Origin: Deltaproteobacteria bacterium
Lineage (GTDB): Bacteria; Myxococcota_A; UBA9160; UBA4427
DNA: 45,629 bases
Direction: 5' to 3'
NCBI GenBank assembly: GCA_002691205.1
Contig: NZHD01000044.1
Location: 1-45,629 of the forward strand
The translations under genes and the position numbers were made by a program. Positions 1-8,175 of this stretch are shown here, one piece after another. Within the stretch, counting starts at the first letter, position 1, and each line of letters begins with the position of its first letter. The notes beneath the pieces are model-generated. The model searched no databases. It had not been told where the DNA came from and was given only the letters and a program-made list of their open reading frames with translations.

Positions 1-177
1 ATCAGTCCGGCAGGCCTGGGTACGCAGGCTGCAGCCATGCTTTTCTTCTGGTCGGGTTACGGGGAAGAGCCGGCCATTGTCGCCTTCGGCCTTGTGCTTC
101 CGGTGGCTCTGACTCTGATTCGGGTTCTGCTCGGGTTGCCCTATCTGAGTCAATTTCGTCGGATCCAATCTTCCTAG
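1..177 (+). CDS. C-terminal end of a flippase-like (lysylphosphatidylglycerol synthase TM family) membrane protein, partial
   Basis: Frame 1 is open from the window edge to a TAG at 175-177, giving the last 58 residues of a protein whose start lies outside. The piece begins ISPAGLGTQAAAMLFFW, followed by a hydrophobic segment and a short basic tail. A P-x-GxG motif just before the last membrane helices is typical of the lysylphosphatidylglycerol synthase transmembrane/flippase-like family (polyprenyl- or lipid-handling inner-membrane proteins); that is family knowledge and the fragment is short. The stop codon overlaps the stop of the convergent gene in a shared CTAG. The call to a membrane protein is firm; the family call is moderate. 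Confidence 0.5.
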   Translation: MSPAGLGTQAAAMLFFWSGYGEEPAIVAFGLVLPVALTLIRVLLGLPYLSQFRRIQSS

Positions 178-1253
178 TCTAGGAGTGAGTGCATCCCGCC
201 GGGCCCCGCGAGAAGAGGCAGTTCGAGGGTAGATACGACTCCGGGAGAGGCTTTGCATACAGCGGGAATGGCGTTCACGACCCGCATCCCCGTGGCGAGA
301 CAGCCGCCTAGATTCCCATCCCCCGAGTGCTCATCAGAAAAAACCGTCTCTTGACGTATATTTGGGCTGCCTTTGATCGTGACCCGGTTTGCGTGAGCGA
401 CATGGAGTTGTGGTCGAGGCCAATCTGGGGCCGCGTCCTCATAAACGCGATGAATATGATCAACAATAATACGAGGCTCTCCGTTGACGATTCCCTGGAG
501 CTCGATCTGTTGCGCTGCCGCTTCGCCGGCCTCTAAGTGCCCCATGGCAAAATCTAAGGACATGGGCGCGGGCCAACGGCGATAGCGCTCAACCGTGTCT
601 TCGATCTCAACCTCAAGGGCCTCAGCCATCATATAAAGAGGGCCTCCCCAAATTGCGGTCATCAGCCCAGGAGACTCCAGAAGGGCAGGCTGGTCCACCG
701 ACGTCATGAGGCCGAGGGCCTGTAGACTGGGTTGATCGGGGTAGGTTCCAGCATCGATGAACTCGATGGTATGAACAGAATCGACTCGCGCCGCTAAGCC
801 CAATAGAGTCAAAGGAAAGAGATCGTTGCCGAAGCCGGGATCCACTCCGCCACTAAAAAAAGAAGAGCCGCCTTGCTGACAGGCTTCGTCGATCCGATGT
901 CGCAACTGGGGGTCCACTCGGCTCGGATTCTGGAAAACGCCCATGCTCGTATCCACCACATTTTTTCCGCTACGGAGGGCTCTTGTTAAATTCTCCATAT
1001 TGGTCTCAGCGTGAATCGCACTGGGTCCAAAGTAGGCGACAGCGTCCGCCTCTACCGCGAGGACGGCCGCGCTATCCCGTGTGGCCCGGATTCCCGTCCT
1101 AGGGAGACCTAGGAGTTCTCCCAGATCCTTTCCCTCTTTTTCCGGGGAGTGGACAATGACTCCGACGATTTCAAAGTGAGGATGGGCGATGAGGTTCTTC
1201 AGAACAGCGCTTCCGACAAACCCGGTTCCCCAGATAATGATTCGATACTTCAT
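174..1253 (-). CDS. NAD(P)-dependent dehydrogenase, DapB/2,4-diaminopentanoate dehydrogenase-like
   Basis: This 359-residue protein starts with a Rossmann dinucleotide-binding motif (IIIWGTGFVGSAVL, residues 5-18). An acidic/glycine-rich segment and a DADAV-type strand follow, as in the dihydrodipicolinate reductase N-terminal fold. The overall length and middle section (SGKNVVDTSMG, GGVDPGFGNDLFPL) fit the family annotated as dihydrodipicolinate reductase or 2,4-diaminopentanoate dehydrogenase-like, common in actinobacteria and environmental proteobacteria. It is too long and divergent for lysine-pathway DapB. The substrate cannot be read from the sequence. It is divergent from a D-aminoacylase-family gene 280 bases away, which loosely suggests amino-acid-derivative metabolism. 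Its stop overlaps the stop of the convergent membrane-protein gene. Confidence 0.75.
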   Translation of the reverse strand: MKYRIIIWGTGFVGSAVLKNLIAHPHFEIVGVIVHSPEKEGKDLGELLGLPRTGIRATRDSAAVLAVEADAVAYFGPSAIHAETNMENLTRALRSGKNVVDTSMGVFQNPSRVDPQLRHRIDEACQQGGSSFFSGGVDPGFGNDLFPLTLLGLAARVDSVHTIEFIDAGTYPDQPSLQALGLMTSVDQPALLESPGLMTAIWGGPLYMMAEALEVEIEDTVERYRRWPAPMSLDFAMGHLEAGEAAAQQIELQGIVNGEPRIIVDHIHRVYEDAAPDWPRPQLHVAHANRVTIKGSPNIRQETVFSDEHSGDGNLGGCLATGMRVVNAIPAVCKASPGVVSTLELPLLAGPGGMHSLLD

Positions 1254-1472
1254 GTTCAGCCCTGACCTGTGAGAGCGCAGATGGTGCCATCCGTGCGATT
1301 TTTGAGTCTATGGTGTGGGTGATGGATCTCGGGTCCTCGTGCGGTCCAAAAGAGGACAGGTGGCGCCCTGACACAAGCGTACAGAATCCATAATTCACGT
1401 CACCCTGGCTCAAGGTACTTTCTCGGAAAGCACAAAGGGACGGCATTCGGTTTTCTCTTGATTTTGTATAGT

Positions 1473-1501
1473 TTGACAGTGTTTCTTAAAGCAGTGTTGA
1501 T
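1473..1501 (+). promoter_or_regulatory. Possible sigma-70-type promoter for the D-aminoacylase-family gene
   Basis: A perfect TTGACA lies at 1473-1478. Seventeen bases later is GTTGAT (1496-1501), a weak -10 element matching three of six consensus positions. The preceding stretch (about 1450-1475) is AT-rich compared with its surroundings. Transcription starting just downstream would give a leader of about 25 bases before the ATG at 1534. This is pattern matching only. Confidence 0.3.
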
Positions 1502-1533
1502 CTTGCACACGAATTGTGGCTAAAGGAGATGGC

Positions 1534-3282
1534 ATGGGTTCCAACGATTCCAGCTTACTAATTCAGGGAGGAACGGTCGTCGACGGTACGGGCTCTCCTC
1601 CTTATGAAGCCGATGTCCGAGTGCAGGACGGCTTGATCGTGGAGATAGGCGCAGATCTTCCAAACGCCGACAATGAGAGAAGCTTTGATGCTTCGGGATG
1701 CTATGTCACTCCGGGTCTCATTGAGAGCCACACGCACTTCGATGGCACCATGTGGTGGCAGCCAGACCTGGAGCCGCTGCCGGGCTGTGGTGTGACCACC
1801 GTCATTATGGGAAATTGCGGGTTTGCCATCGCGCCGGTTCACGAAGATCCCGAAGTTCGCGCTCAGGTGGTTAAAATCTTTTCGTTTTTCGAAGACATCC
1901 CAGAGCAGCCCTTCTTCGAGAACGTCCCATGGAACTGGCGAAAGTGGTCTGAATACCAGGCCTCGATGGAGTCCAACGTTGAGGTTCCAGCGAATTATGG
2001 TGGCTTTGTGGGCCACATAGCTTTGCGCTTGGCGGTACTCGGGATGGAGGCCTGGGACCGAGCTGCGACGGAGGAAGAGATACAGCAGATGGGGCACCTT
2101 CTAGAGGATGCGCTGTCCGCGGGCGCTTTAGGTCTCTCCACCAACCTCATGGATCATGATGGGCAGGATAGGCCGGTACCGTCGCTGAAAGCCGATGATG
2201 CCGAGTTTGTCGCGTTCTTTAAAGTGCTTGCTGAATATCCCAACGCCACTGTGCAAGTGGTTGTGGATAGTTTGATGCGAATGACGGCTCATTCAGCCGT
2301 GGAGCGTCTAGCGGGCCTGAGTGAAGGTCTTCCCATTCGCTTGCAATGGGCGGGTGTCCCCACTCTCAAATGGCAAAAGGATTATGGAATCCAACAACCC
2401 CTGGCCGACCTCCACTCAAGGCTGGTCGAAGAGGGGAGAGACTTTTGGACAGGCTATGCCCATGTGCCCATTACGGTGACCGCAAGCTTCAATCAGTCAC
2501 TCCTCTTTGCACAATCGAATGAGTATGTATGGCATGAGGTGATCACTGCAGAAACTCCAGAGGCCAAGATGGCTTTGCTTCGTGACCCGGACTGGCGTGC
2601 CCGAGCCAGGCATTCGTGGGATCATGATTCGCTGGAGACTGCTTTTTTCCGAAATCCTGACCCCATGCAACTGGATAACTCCGCGAATGGAGTGGGGCCC
2701 GAGGGAGTGAGTCTAGGAGAGTACGCCGCACAGCTCGGAGTCCATGCCTCAGATGCGCTGGCCGAATGGATTATCTTGAATGGCGTGGACTCCACAGTCA
2801 CCATGCCTCCCTGGGGGCAAGATGAAGAGATGGTCGTACAGTTGACCCGAGACCCCTTTGCGGTGGGGAATATCAACGACTCAGGAGCCCACGGTCAACT
2901 TTTTTGCGGAGCGGGGGACAACCTCATGCTCTACACCCACTACGTACGAGACGCCGGAATTTTGAAGATCGAAGAGGCGGTCTATTCGCAAACAGGAAAG
3001 CTCGCCCGCCACTTTGGCTTCACGGATAGGGGTGAGATTGCTGTGGGCAAGAGAGCGGATCTGACCGTTTTTAATCTGGATGAGATTGAACGTCGTCCGA
3101 AATACAAAACATACGACGTGCCGGACGGGCGGGGCGGGCACACTTGGCGTTGGACGCGTGATCCTGCGCCCGTGCGCCTCACTACGGTCAACGGGGTGGC
3201 TACTTTCGAGGAGGGAACCTCTACCGGAGCTCGTCCGGGCCAAATGGTCCGGCCGGAGGAGAAGGGCATCGGTGAAGCGTAG
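1534..3282 (+). CDS. D-aminoacylase / N-acyl-D-amino-acid deacylase family amidohydrolase
   Basis: This is a metal-dependent amidohydrolase of 582 residues. An N-terminal beta-sandwich strand set (QGGTVVDGTG) leads to the metal motif SHTHFDG, with His66 and His68 as likely ligands. Then comes GNCGFAIAP (residues 93-101), the signature of the D-aminoacylase subgroup, and a C-terminal GKRADLTVFN strand typical of amidohydrolases. The family hydrolyses N-acyl-D-amino acids or related amides and imides; the actual substrate is unknown. The ATG at 1534 was chosen because AAAGGAG ends five bases before it. An in-frame GTG at 1516 would overlap that ribosome-binding site. No signal peptide is visible, so it is probably cytoplasmic. 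Confidence 0.85.
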   Translation: MGSNDSSLLIQGGTVVDGTGSPPYEADVRVQDGLIVEIGADLPNADNERSFDASGCYVTPGLIESHTHFDGTMWWQPDLEPLPGCGVTTVIMGNCGFAIAPVHEDPEVRAQVVKIFSFFEDIPEQPFFENVPWNWRKWSEYQASMESNVEVPANYGGFVGHIALRLAVLGMEAWDRAATEEEIQQMGHLLEDALSAGALGLSTNLMDHDGQDRPVPSLKADDAEFVAFFKVLAEYPNATVQVVVDSLMRMTAHSAVERLAGLSEGLPIRLQWAGVPTLKWQKDYGIQQPLADLHSRLVEEGRDFWTGYAHVPITVTASFNQSLLFAQSNEYVWHEVITAETPEAKMALLRDPDWRARARHSWDHDSLETAFFRNPDPMQLDNSANGVGPEGVSLGEYAAQLGVHASDALAEWIILNGVDSTVTMPPWGQDEEMVVQLTRDPFAVGNINDSGAHGQLFCGAGDNLMLYTHYVRDAGILKIEEAVYSQTGKLARHFGFTDRGEIAVGKRADLTVFNLDEIERRPKYKTYDVPDGRGGHTWRWTRDPAPVRLTTVNGVATFEEGTSTGARPGQMVRPEEKGIGEA

Positions 3283-3370
3283 CTGAACCCTCAGCCTAAA
3301 AGCGTTAAACCTGTCTGAACTCTGCGATCTACAGCAATAGGCCTCTCGCCGGGCGCTGTGAATTTCTCGG

Positions 3371-4576
3371 TCAATCCTTGAAGGCCTCAGCCTTGACGAC
3401 TTTAACGATAGGCATGGGGACTTCTTGATTTTCGCTATCAAGCCAGCGTAAGGTCATGAAGCCGAAGTCGTGTCCGCTTGTATCAAGCCAGTTTGGATGC
3501 CCCAAGTCCTCGTGGCTAATTAAAAACTCCACTGACCCGTCAGGGGAATACTCCACATTTTCAAGCGTTCTCGATGTCGGTCTATGAAGATAGTCTCCGA
3601 TTTCATGCCATCGGTTCTCAAGCGTAAAATTCCAATAGCGTGTGTTGGGCGGGTCCACCGTCACAACCACCGCTTCATCAGCGGCAATTTGGTAGCTACC
3701 CAGCATGTAGAGGTTGTCCGCGCCGCTAATCGCGCCTCCCAGGTTTTCAGAGGTCGCTCGTATAAAGCTATTCTGCTCTTCAAGTAAAGAAGGCAGAACG
3801 GTTCGATGTAGAGTCGATAACTTTAGAAAAGCATAAGTTGCGCCGATGATCGAATTCGCGATCTCTTCGTCGCTTGGAGGGGCAAAAGCTGGCTTCTCTC
3901 CGATAATTTCGATGCGCAAAGTCGGCAGAACTTCCAATTCCCGATTGGCGATATATTCCCTAACAAGAATTCCTGACGCATCCTTTGGGATTTGAATCCA
4001 GTCGCCACTCAGTTCTGGTTTTTTCTGCGAAAGGATAAAGGCGAAGTCTCCATTTTCGGACAGCGTCAGTGTCTGACCACTGACATATCCGATTTGCCGA
4101 CGGGGAGTCATCCCCTGACCTGCATTGATTGTGAACCCGAGATACCGAACGGTCCCTACGTTTCCACTTACCAAGTAGTCATATTGTCCATCAATCTGCG
4201 CGAACTCGTATTCCGCGTCGGGGTTGTCACCGCCTACTTTTCGAACCAGGGTATCCATTCTCTGAAAATGCGGCTGCCTCGGATTTGTATCCGCGGCGAC
4301 TTCAGTGCTCATGGAAATCACTCGCAGGAGCCATCGCATGCCTTCGTTCGCTTCCTGCTGGGTCCGTGCGTCGGCCAGCACCATGTCTCGCGTATTCGAG
4401 ATGAGTTCTTCCATCTCTAGGAAAGCTTGATGGGACTTGGATCCACTGTAGTCATCCGATTGAGTACCGGTCAAAGTAACAAGCGTCGCGATCAACCCCG
4501 CCCCTCTGGGCAAGCTGAGGCCAACGTAAATACCCAACCCAAGGGCAAGCATGACGACAAGGACACGCTTCAGCAT
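3371..4576 (-). CDS. DUF1214 domain-containing protein with N-terminal membrane anchor
   Basis: The protein has 401 residues and starts MLKRVLVVMLALGLGIYVGL, which is a signal-anchor or signal peptide, so the body is probably periplasmic. The C-terminal 110 residues carry the DUF1214 pattern: a DEAVVVTVDPP strand, RYWNFTLENRW, then SPDGSVEFLISHEDLGHPNW and FMTLRW. DUF1214 has no settled enzymatic role and often accompanies DUF1254 proteins; no DUF1254 partner is seen here. The start at 4576 is preceded by AGGAG at seven bases. The longer frame upstream lacks such a site and would bury the hydrophobic segment. Confidence 0.8.
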   Translation of the reverse strand: MLKRVLVVMLALGLGIYVGLSLPRGAGLIATLVTLTGTQSDDYSGSKSHQAFLEMEELISNTRDMVLADARTQQEANEGMRWLLRVISMSTEVAADTNPRQPHFQRMDTLVRKVGGDNPDAEYEFAQIDGQYDYLVSGNVGTVRYLGFTINAGQGMTPRRQIGYVSGQTLTLSENGDFAFILSQKKPELSGDWIQIPKDASGILVREYIANRELEVLPTLRIEIIGEKPAFAPPSDEEIANSIIGATYAFLKLSTLHRTVLPSLLEEQNSFIRATSENLGGAISGADNLYMLGSYQIAADEAVVVTVDPPNTRYWNFTLENRWHEIGDYLHRPTSRTLENVEYSPDGSVEFLISHEDLGHPNWLDTSGHDFGFMTLRWLDSENQEVPMPIVKVVKAEAFKD

Positions 4577-4761
4577 TCGATATCTCCTGTGATGGACCTT
4601 GAGGAACGCCGTGAATCCACTACCCAAGAGCTTGAAGTCCTTGGATGGAAGCCACGGGCAAGTGTATACCAATAAGAAAAAATCGCTTATGCATCAGGGA
4701 ACTCTCGAGTAGCTAAAAGGTTTCACCCGGTTCCCAGCGAAGTGAGCGACTGCATCCACTC

Positions 4762-5166
4762 TTAGTCGATCTGGCCTCCGCAGAGCACTTCATTCGCATG
4801 CATCGTATCCATGTACTCTTTCCACTCAACAATCTGACCGTCACGAATACGCATTAAGAAATGATAAACGTTGTTGTATCTCTGGCCGCTGACGTGAATG
4901 CCATCCGACTCGGCTTCGATGGACACTCGGTCGTCTTCGGCCGTTAAGGAATGAATGGTGAACTGCAATCCTTCGGGAAATACATCGAGAACAGAAGCCG
5001 AGGCCTGGGCAATTTCAGATTTACTAAATTTTCCTGAAATCGGCATGCTTCCCAGTGTCCAGGCGAAACCGTCATGGGCATAGGCGGCTTGAATGGCGTC
5101 ACTGTCGCCTTCGCTAATCGCACGAATAAAAGCACGTGCTATTTTTTTATTCTCGTCCAAGCTCAT
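4762..5166 (-). CDS. NTF2-like / SnoaL-like domain protein
   Basis: This is a 134-residue single-domain protein. The opening helix ENKKIARAFIRAISEGDSDAI, the YAHDGFAW segment and the strands ending in HFLMRIRDGQIVEWKEYMD are the usual layout of the SnoaL/NTF2 cone fold. Members include small ketosteroid-isomerase-like enzymes, cyclases and many proteins without known activity. No catalytic set can be assigned with confidence. The start is supported by GGAG seven bases upstream. The gene is divergent from the UPF0178 gene, with only 79 bases between the two start codons. Confidence 0.75.
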   Translation of the reverse strand: MSLDENKKIARAFIRAISEGDSDAIQAAYAHDGFAWTLGSMPISGKFSKSEIAQASASVLDVFPEGLQFTIHSLTAEDDRVSIEAESDGIHVSGQRYNNVYHFLMRIRDGQIVEWKEYMDTMHANEVLCGGQID

Positions 5167-5245
5167 CGTAATCTCCGTTTAAGCATTTCTTAAGATGTTT
5201 CATTTCCCAGGACGGGGGCGGGCATTGCCTCTCGAAGGAGAGGGG

Positions 5246-5770
5246 ATGAAGGCGAGTGTATCGGCTGAGCCCAGGGACGAAAAGGAATTTTTAGGACTTG
5301 AGACAATGATCGAACTTTATATTGATGCAGACGCGTGTCCCGTTAAGGAAGAAATCTACCAAGTCGCGAGTCGGTACGGGATCTATGTCTGGGTGGTCGC
5401 AAACAGTCGAATATCGATTCCCAGAGAGGGAGGAGTCGAGATGATCGTCGTGGCCGATGGCCCCGATGTGGCCGACGATTGGATTGCCGAGCACATCCAA
5501 AAGAACGATATCGCAGTGACCGGCGACATCCCGCTTGCGGCGCGGTGTCTTGAAAAAGGGGCCCATGTGATCGGAACTCACGGTCAGGCCTTTGATCAGG
5601 AGAGCATAGGTCTAGCCTTGGCACATCGTGAATTGAATCAGCAATTGCGCGAATCGGGATCCCTGATGGGGGGGCCAGCACCTCTTTCTCAACGGGACCG
5701 TTCGCGCTTCTTGTCTGGATTGGACAGTGCGGTTCAGAAGAGCCTGCGAGCGTCAGATGGCCAAGCCTGA
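5246..5770 (+). CDS. UPF0178 family protein (YaiI/YqxD-like)
   Basis: The family core begins MIELYIDADACPVKEEIY. It contains VVANSRISIP, VADGPDVADDWI and TGDIPLAARCLEKGA, and ends with the GGPAPLSQRDRSRF motif, matching the whole E. coli YaiI / B. subtilis YqxD family. The fold resembles a PIN-type nuclease with conserved acidic residues (DADACP, DVADDWI, DIPLA), but its role is not established. Two starts are possible. The ATG at 5246 has an excellent AAGGAG at five bases and adds 20 residues. The ATG at 5306 gives the usual family length of 154 residues but has only a weak AGGA at nine bases. I chose the first on the ribosome-binding site. Confidence 0.85.
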   Translation: MKASVSAEPRDEKEFLGLETMIELYIDADACPVKEEIYQVASRYGIYVWVVANSRISIPREGGVEMIVVADGPDVADDWIAEHIQKNDIAVTGDIPLAARCLEKGAHVIGTHGQAFDQESIGLALAHRELNQQLRESGSLMGGPAPLSQRDRSRFLSGLDSAVQKSLRASDGQA

Positions 5771-5815
5771 GACCCAATGGATAGAAAGCTCACGGGGTTC
5801 TTGGTCGCGAGGATC

Positions 5816-6649
5816 TCAAGCATTTCCGGCTTGTCCAGATCGCAGACCGCGCACTTGGACCGCCGCCGTAGGTTCGTTCCAGAAGATTCGCCCCTCCTCG
5901 TGAGTACACACCGCACGTAGATATTCAATAACGTCTTTCTGAACGGCGTCGGTCAGTTCTGAAAACTCAACCTGCAGAGCGAAGGACAAGATTTCGTTGA
6001 GGCTCTCCATATGTTTCGCTTGAAAGGGCAGAGTGAGGTCAAAGCCCGACGGTATATATTCATACTCCAACTCATAGCCGCTTTTTCGTAAAGAGTTGAT
6101 CAGCTCGTGGCTTGAAAAACCTTGATTCGGTCCGGAGGGATCATCCCGCGCAAACAGAGGGTCGAAGAGTCGAAAGAGGTTATAGATGCCAATGGGAGAC
6201 TGCAAAAAAGCGAGAGCGACCCCATCCTCAGAAAGCTGATCCACGGCCTTTCCAATACATCCGGCCGCATCGGTCAGCCAATACGCGCTATGAGAGAAGA
6301 GGGCTAGATCAAATGGGCCTTGAACGGGGTGATCCAGCGAATAGGCATTCTGGTCCACCTCACCTGTGATTTTGAGACGATCTATGGCCTCAGCCAGGGC
6401 CACCGCATGCACTTCAATGGGTTCGATGCCTACATACCGGCTAGGTCGGATCTGAACAGCATGCATCCAATCTTCAAGAACCATTCCGGTGCCAGCGCCC
6501 ACATCAAGCATCGTAAAGCCATCCTTAAGTCGCGTGTGGGCGAGTCTCTGGAGGTATGTGTTCATGGCGCCATACTCCGTCGAGTGCTCCACGAGAACAG
6601 AAAAGGTTTCGGCATAGCGGCTCGGGCTCAATGTTCGTGCTGGGATCAC
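5816..6649 (-). CDS. Class I SAM-dependent methyltransferase
   Basis: The SAM-binding motif I reads FTMLDVGAGTGMVLEDW, followed by an acidic strand end (YVGIEPIE). Further on is the motif IV-like FDLALFSHSAYWL and then LSEDGVALAFLQSP, so this is a Rossmann-fold class I methyltransferase. The substrate is unknown; the lid and C-terminal helices resemble small-molecule methyltransferases. I use the GTG at 6649, which has AAAGG nine bases upstream and gives 277 residues. A TTG at 6675-6682 would add 11 residues but has no ribosome-binding site. The gene is divergent from the phytanoyl-CoA dioxygenase-like gene. Confidence 0.75.
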   Translation of the reverse strand: MIPARTLSPSRYAETFSVLVEHSTEYGAMNTYLQRLAHTRLKDGFTMLDVGAGTGMVLEDWMHAVQIRPSRYVGIEPIEVHAVALAEAIDRLKITGEVDQNAYSLDHPVQGPFDLALFSHSAYWLTDAAGCIGKAVDQLSEDGVALAFLQSPIGIYNLFRLFDPLFARDDPSGPNQGFSSHELINSLRKSGYELEYEYIPSGFDLTLPFQAKHMESLNEILSFALQVEFSELTDAVQKDVIEYLRAVCTHEEGRIFWNEPTAAVQVRGLRSGQAGNA

Positions 6650-6841
6650 GGTCGAATACCTTTCCGATGAGACATAAACCAAGGAGAGGGCAGCTTAGCG
6701 AGATCCAATGAGTCTCTCATCCCTGCCTTCGAATCGGATTTGAGGAAGAGAAGACCCGAGCGAGAATCATGTACAGGTGGCCGTCAATTCGAAGATCTCG
6801 CGTTCGCACGGAATAGGCCACAAATAGGCTACAGTTTCCCT

Positions 6842-7603
6842 ATGCCACTAAGTGACGAGCAGCTAAACCACTACCGAGATCAAGGGTTTGTGAACGCAGG
6901 ACAGCTGTTTAAGCATGACGAACTGACTCGAATGGCTGTTGAATTTGATCGGCTTGTGAACTTTGACGAGCAGGTGCTTGGCAATAAGGAAGACGGCGTC
7001 TTTCCGTACCGCGCCATGCTTAATTTTCGAAGTCCTGATCTCGCGGACTTCATCCTTCACCCGGCATTCGTCGAGGTGGCTCGCCAAATCTTAGGCGAAG
7101 ATATTCGCTTCTGGTGGGATCAAGGAATCAACAAGGCTCCCGGTTCGGGGAGCCCCATCGCATGGCATCAGGACAATGGTTACCAAGACGGAAGAACTCA
7201 AGAGTTCCTGACATGCTGGCTCGCTTTAGATGCCTCTTCGATCAAAAACGGAGGCCTCGAAGTCATCCCCGGTTCGGCGGCTAAAGGGGCTCGCGAGCAT
7301 GAGTGGCAAGGGGTCCACGCCGTGATTCCGGAACCACTTCTGCCCGAAGGCGTTCCAACGCCGCTGGACGCGAGGGCCGGTGACCTTTTATTCTTCTCGT
7401 CCCGCTTAGTTCACCGAACAGGCGGAAATTCAAGTCGGGCCGATCAGCGTAGGGCTTGGGTGGTGCAGTACTGTCGCGCAGATCACGTCAACGAGATCAC
7501 CGGTGAATCCTATGACAATCGGCCCTGGGTCCTAAGGGACGGGGAGTATGCGAAAACGTTGACTTCCGAGCGCCCATTTGATTTGGGCCGCGAGCGGCCC
7601 TAG
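6842..7603 (+). CDS. Phytanoyl-CoA dioxygenase (PhyH) family oxygenase
   Basis: This 253-residue Fe(II)/2-oxoglutarate oxygenase opens with the usual PhyH helix pair (DEQLNHYRDQGFVNAGQLF). Iron ligands are seen as His109 and Asp111 in AWHQDNGY and the distal His191 in RLVHRTGGNSS. Arg203/204 in DQRRAW is placed to bind 2-oxoglutarate. Family members hydroxylate phytanoyl-CoA or many secondary metabolites, so the substrate is open. The start at 6842 is chosen because homology begins there. Its ribosome-binding site is poor, and an upstream TTG-initiated frame from 6740 carries only low-complexity basic sequence. Confidence 0.85.
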   Translation: MPLSDEQLNHYRDQGFVNAGQLFKHDELTRMAVEFDRLVNFDEQVLGNKEDGVFPYRAMLNFRSPDLADFILHPAFVEVARQILGEDIRFWWDQGINKAPGSGSPIAWHQDNGYQDGRTQEFLTCWLALDASSIKNGGLEVIPGSAAKGAREHEWQGVHAVIPEPLLPEGVPTPLDARAGDLLFFSSRLVHRTGGNSSRADQRRAWVVQYCRADHVNEITGESYDNRPWVLRDGEYAKTLTSERPFDLGRERP

Positions 7604-7631
7604 GCCCTTGCTCGGGCTGAGTTTCGCCCCG

Positions 7632-8159
7632 TCAAACTTGAGCCGGTGCTTCGTTATCCTTCGTGGCGGTGGACTTCGAAAAGGTTTCCACCGGCGGCAG
7701 GCTGGGTGAGAAAATCGACCAAATCGCGATGGGAAACTCAATAAAAAGAGTCAGGCTCGCAAGGACTGCGATGGCGCCACGGGCCACCCTGGAAGCCTGC
7801 ATGGGCCCATCGAGGGGCCCGTAGGCACACACCAGCGCAAGGCCCGTCACGGCAAACCCGCTGATCGACATGATTAGAAATTGACGTCTCGTATTGTTTT
7901 TAGAGTCAAAACTAAAGAGGTAGACGGACTGCAAGCTTTTGGGAGCGAAGACTTGGCTCCCAGTACCCAGGGCGCCCAGGAGATGGCCCCACTCGTGGAC
8001 CAAAAATACGCAAACGCCAAAACCGACCCCCAGAATTAGGCCTACGAAGTCGCTGAGCAGTCCCTTGCCCAAGGAGAGGTCAGCGAAGGCCCACCACAGA
8101 GCGGCCACTAAGAGTAGAATGAGCAGATCACGAGCTAGGAATCGAGAGAAGCTTTGCAT
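7632..8159 (-). CDS. Small M50-like membrane metalloprotease candidate
   Basis: The 175-residue protein is largely hydrophobic, with about four to five membrane segments. In the second or third segment lies VFLVHEWGHLLGALGTGSQV, an HExxH zinc motif (His55, Glu56, His59), as in site-2-protease/M50 relatives. A later GFAVTGLA stretch could correspond to the region carrying the third ligand in M50 enzymes, but no clear NPDG motif is visible, so activity is unproven. The ATG at 8159 was preferred because the longer frame to 8288 runs through the start of the divergent gene. Only 16 bases separate the two start codons, so their promoters must lie inside each other's genes. Confidence 0.6.
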   Translation of the reverse strand: MQSFSRFLARDLLILLLVAALWWAFADLSLGKGLLSDFVGLILGVGFGVCVFLVHEWGHLLGALGTGSQVFAPKSLQSVYLFSFDSKNNTRRQFLIMSISGFAVTGLALVCAYGPLDGPMQASRVARGAIAVLASLTLFIEFPIAIWSIFSPSLPPVETFSKSTATKDNEAPAQV

Positions 8160-8175
8160 AGGCAGAGGGTAGCAA

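Noticed and set aside
1171-1446. A 91-residue minus-strand frame upstream of the DapB-like gene
   Set aside because: It overlaps the start of the real gene in another frame and has no ribosome-binding site or domain-like sequence.
2881-3441. A 186-residue minus-strand frame under the D-aminoacylase-family gene
   Set aside because: It is the shadow of a well-supported gene, with Arg/Ser-rich low-complexity composition typical of antisense frames in GC-rich DNA.
5343-5777. A 144-residue minus-strand frame antisense to the UPF0178 gene
   Set aside because: The plus-strand frame matches a conserved family along its whole length; the antisense frame is Arg/Pro-rich and has no motif.
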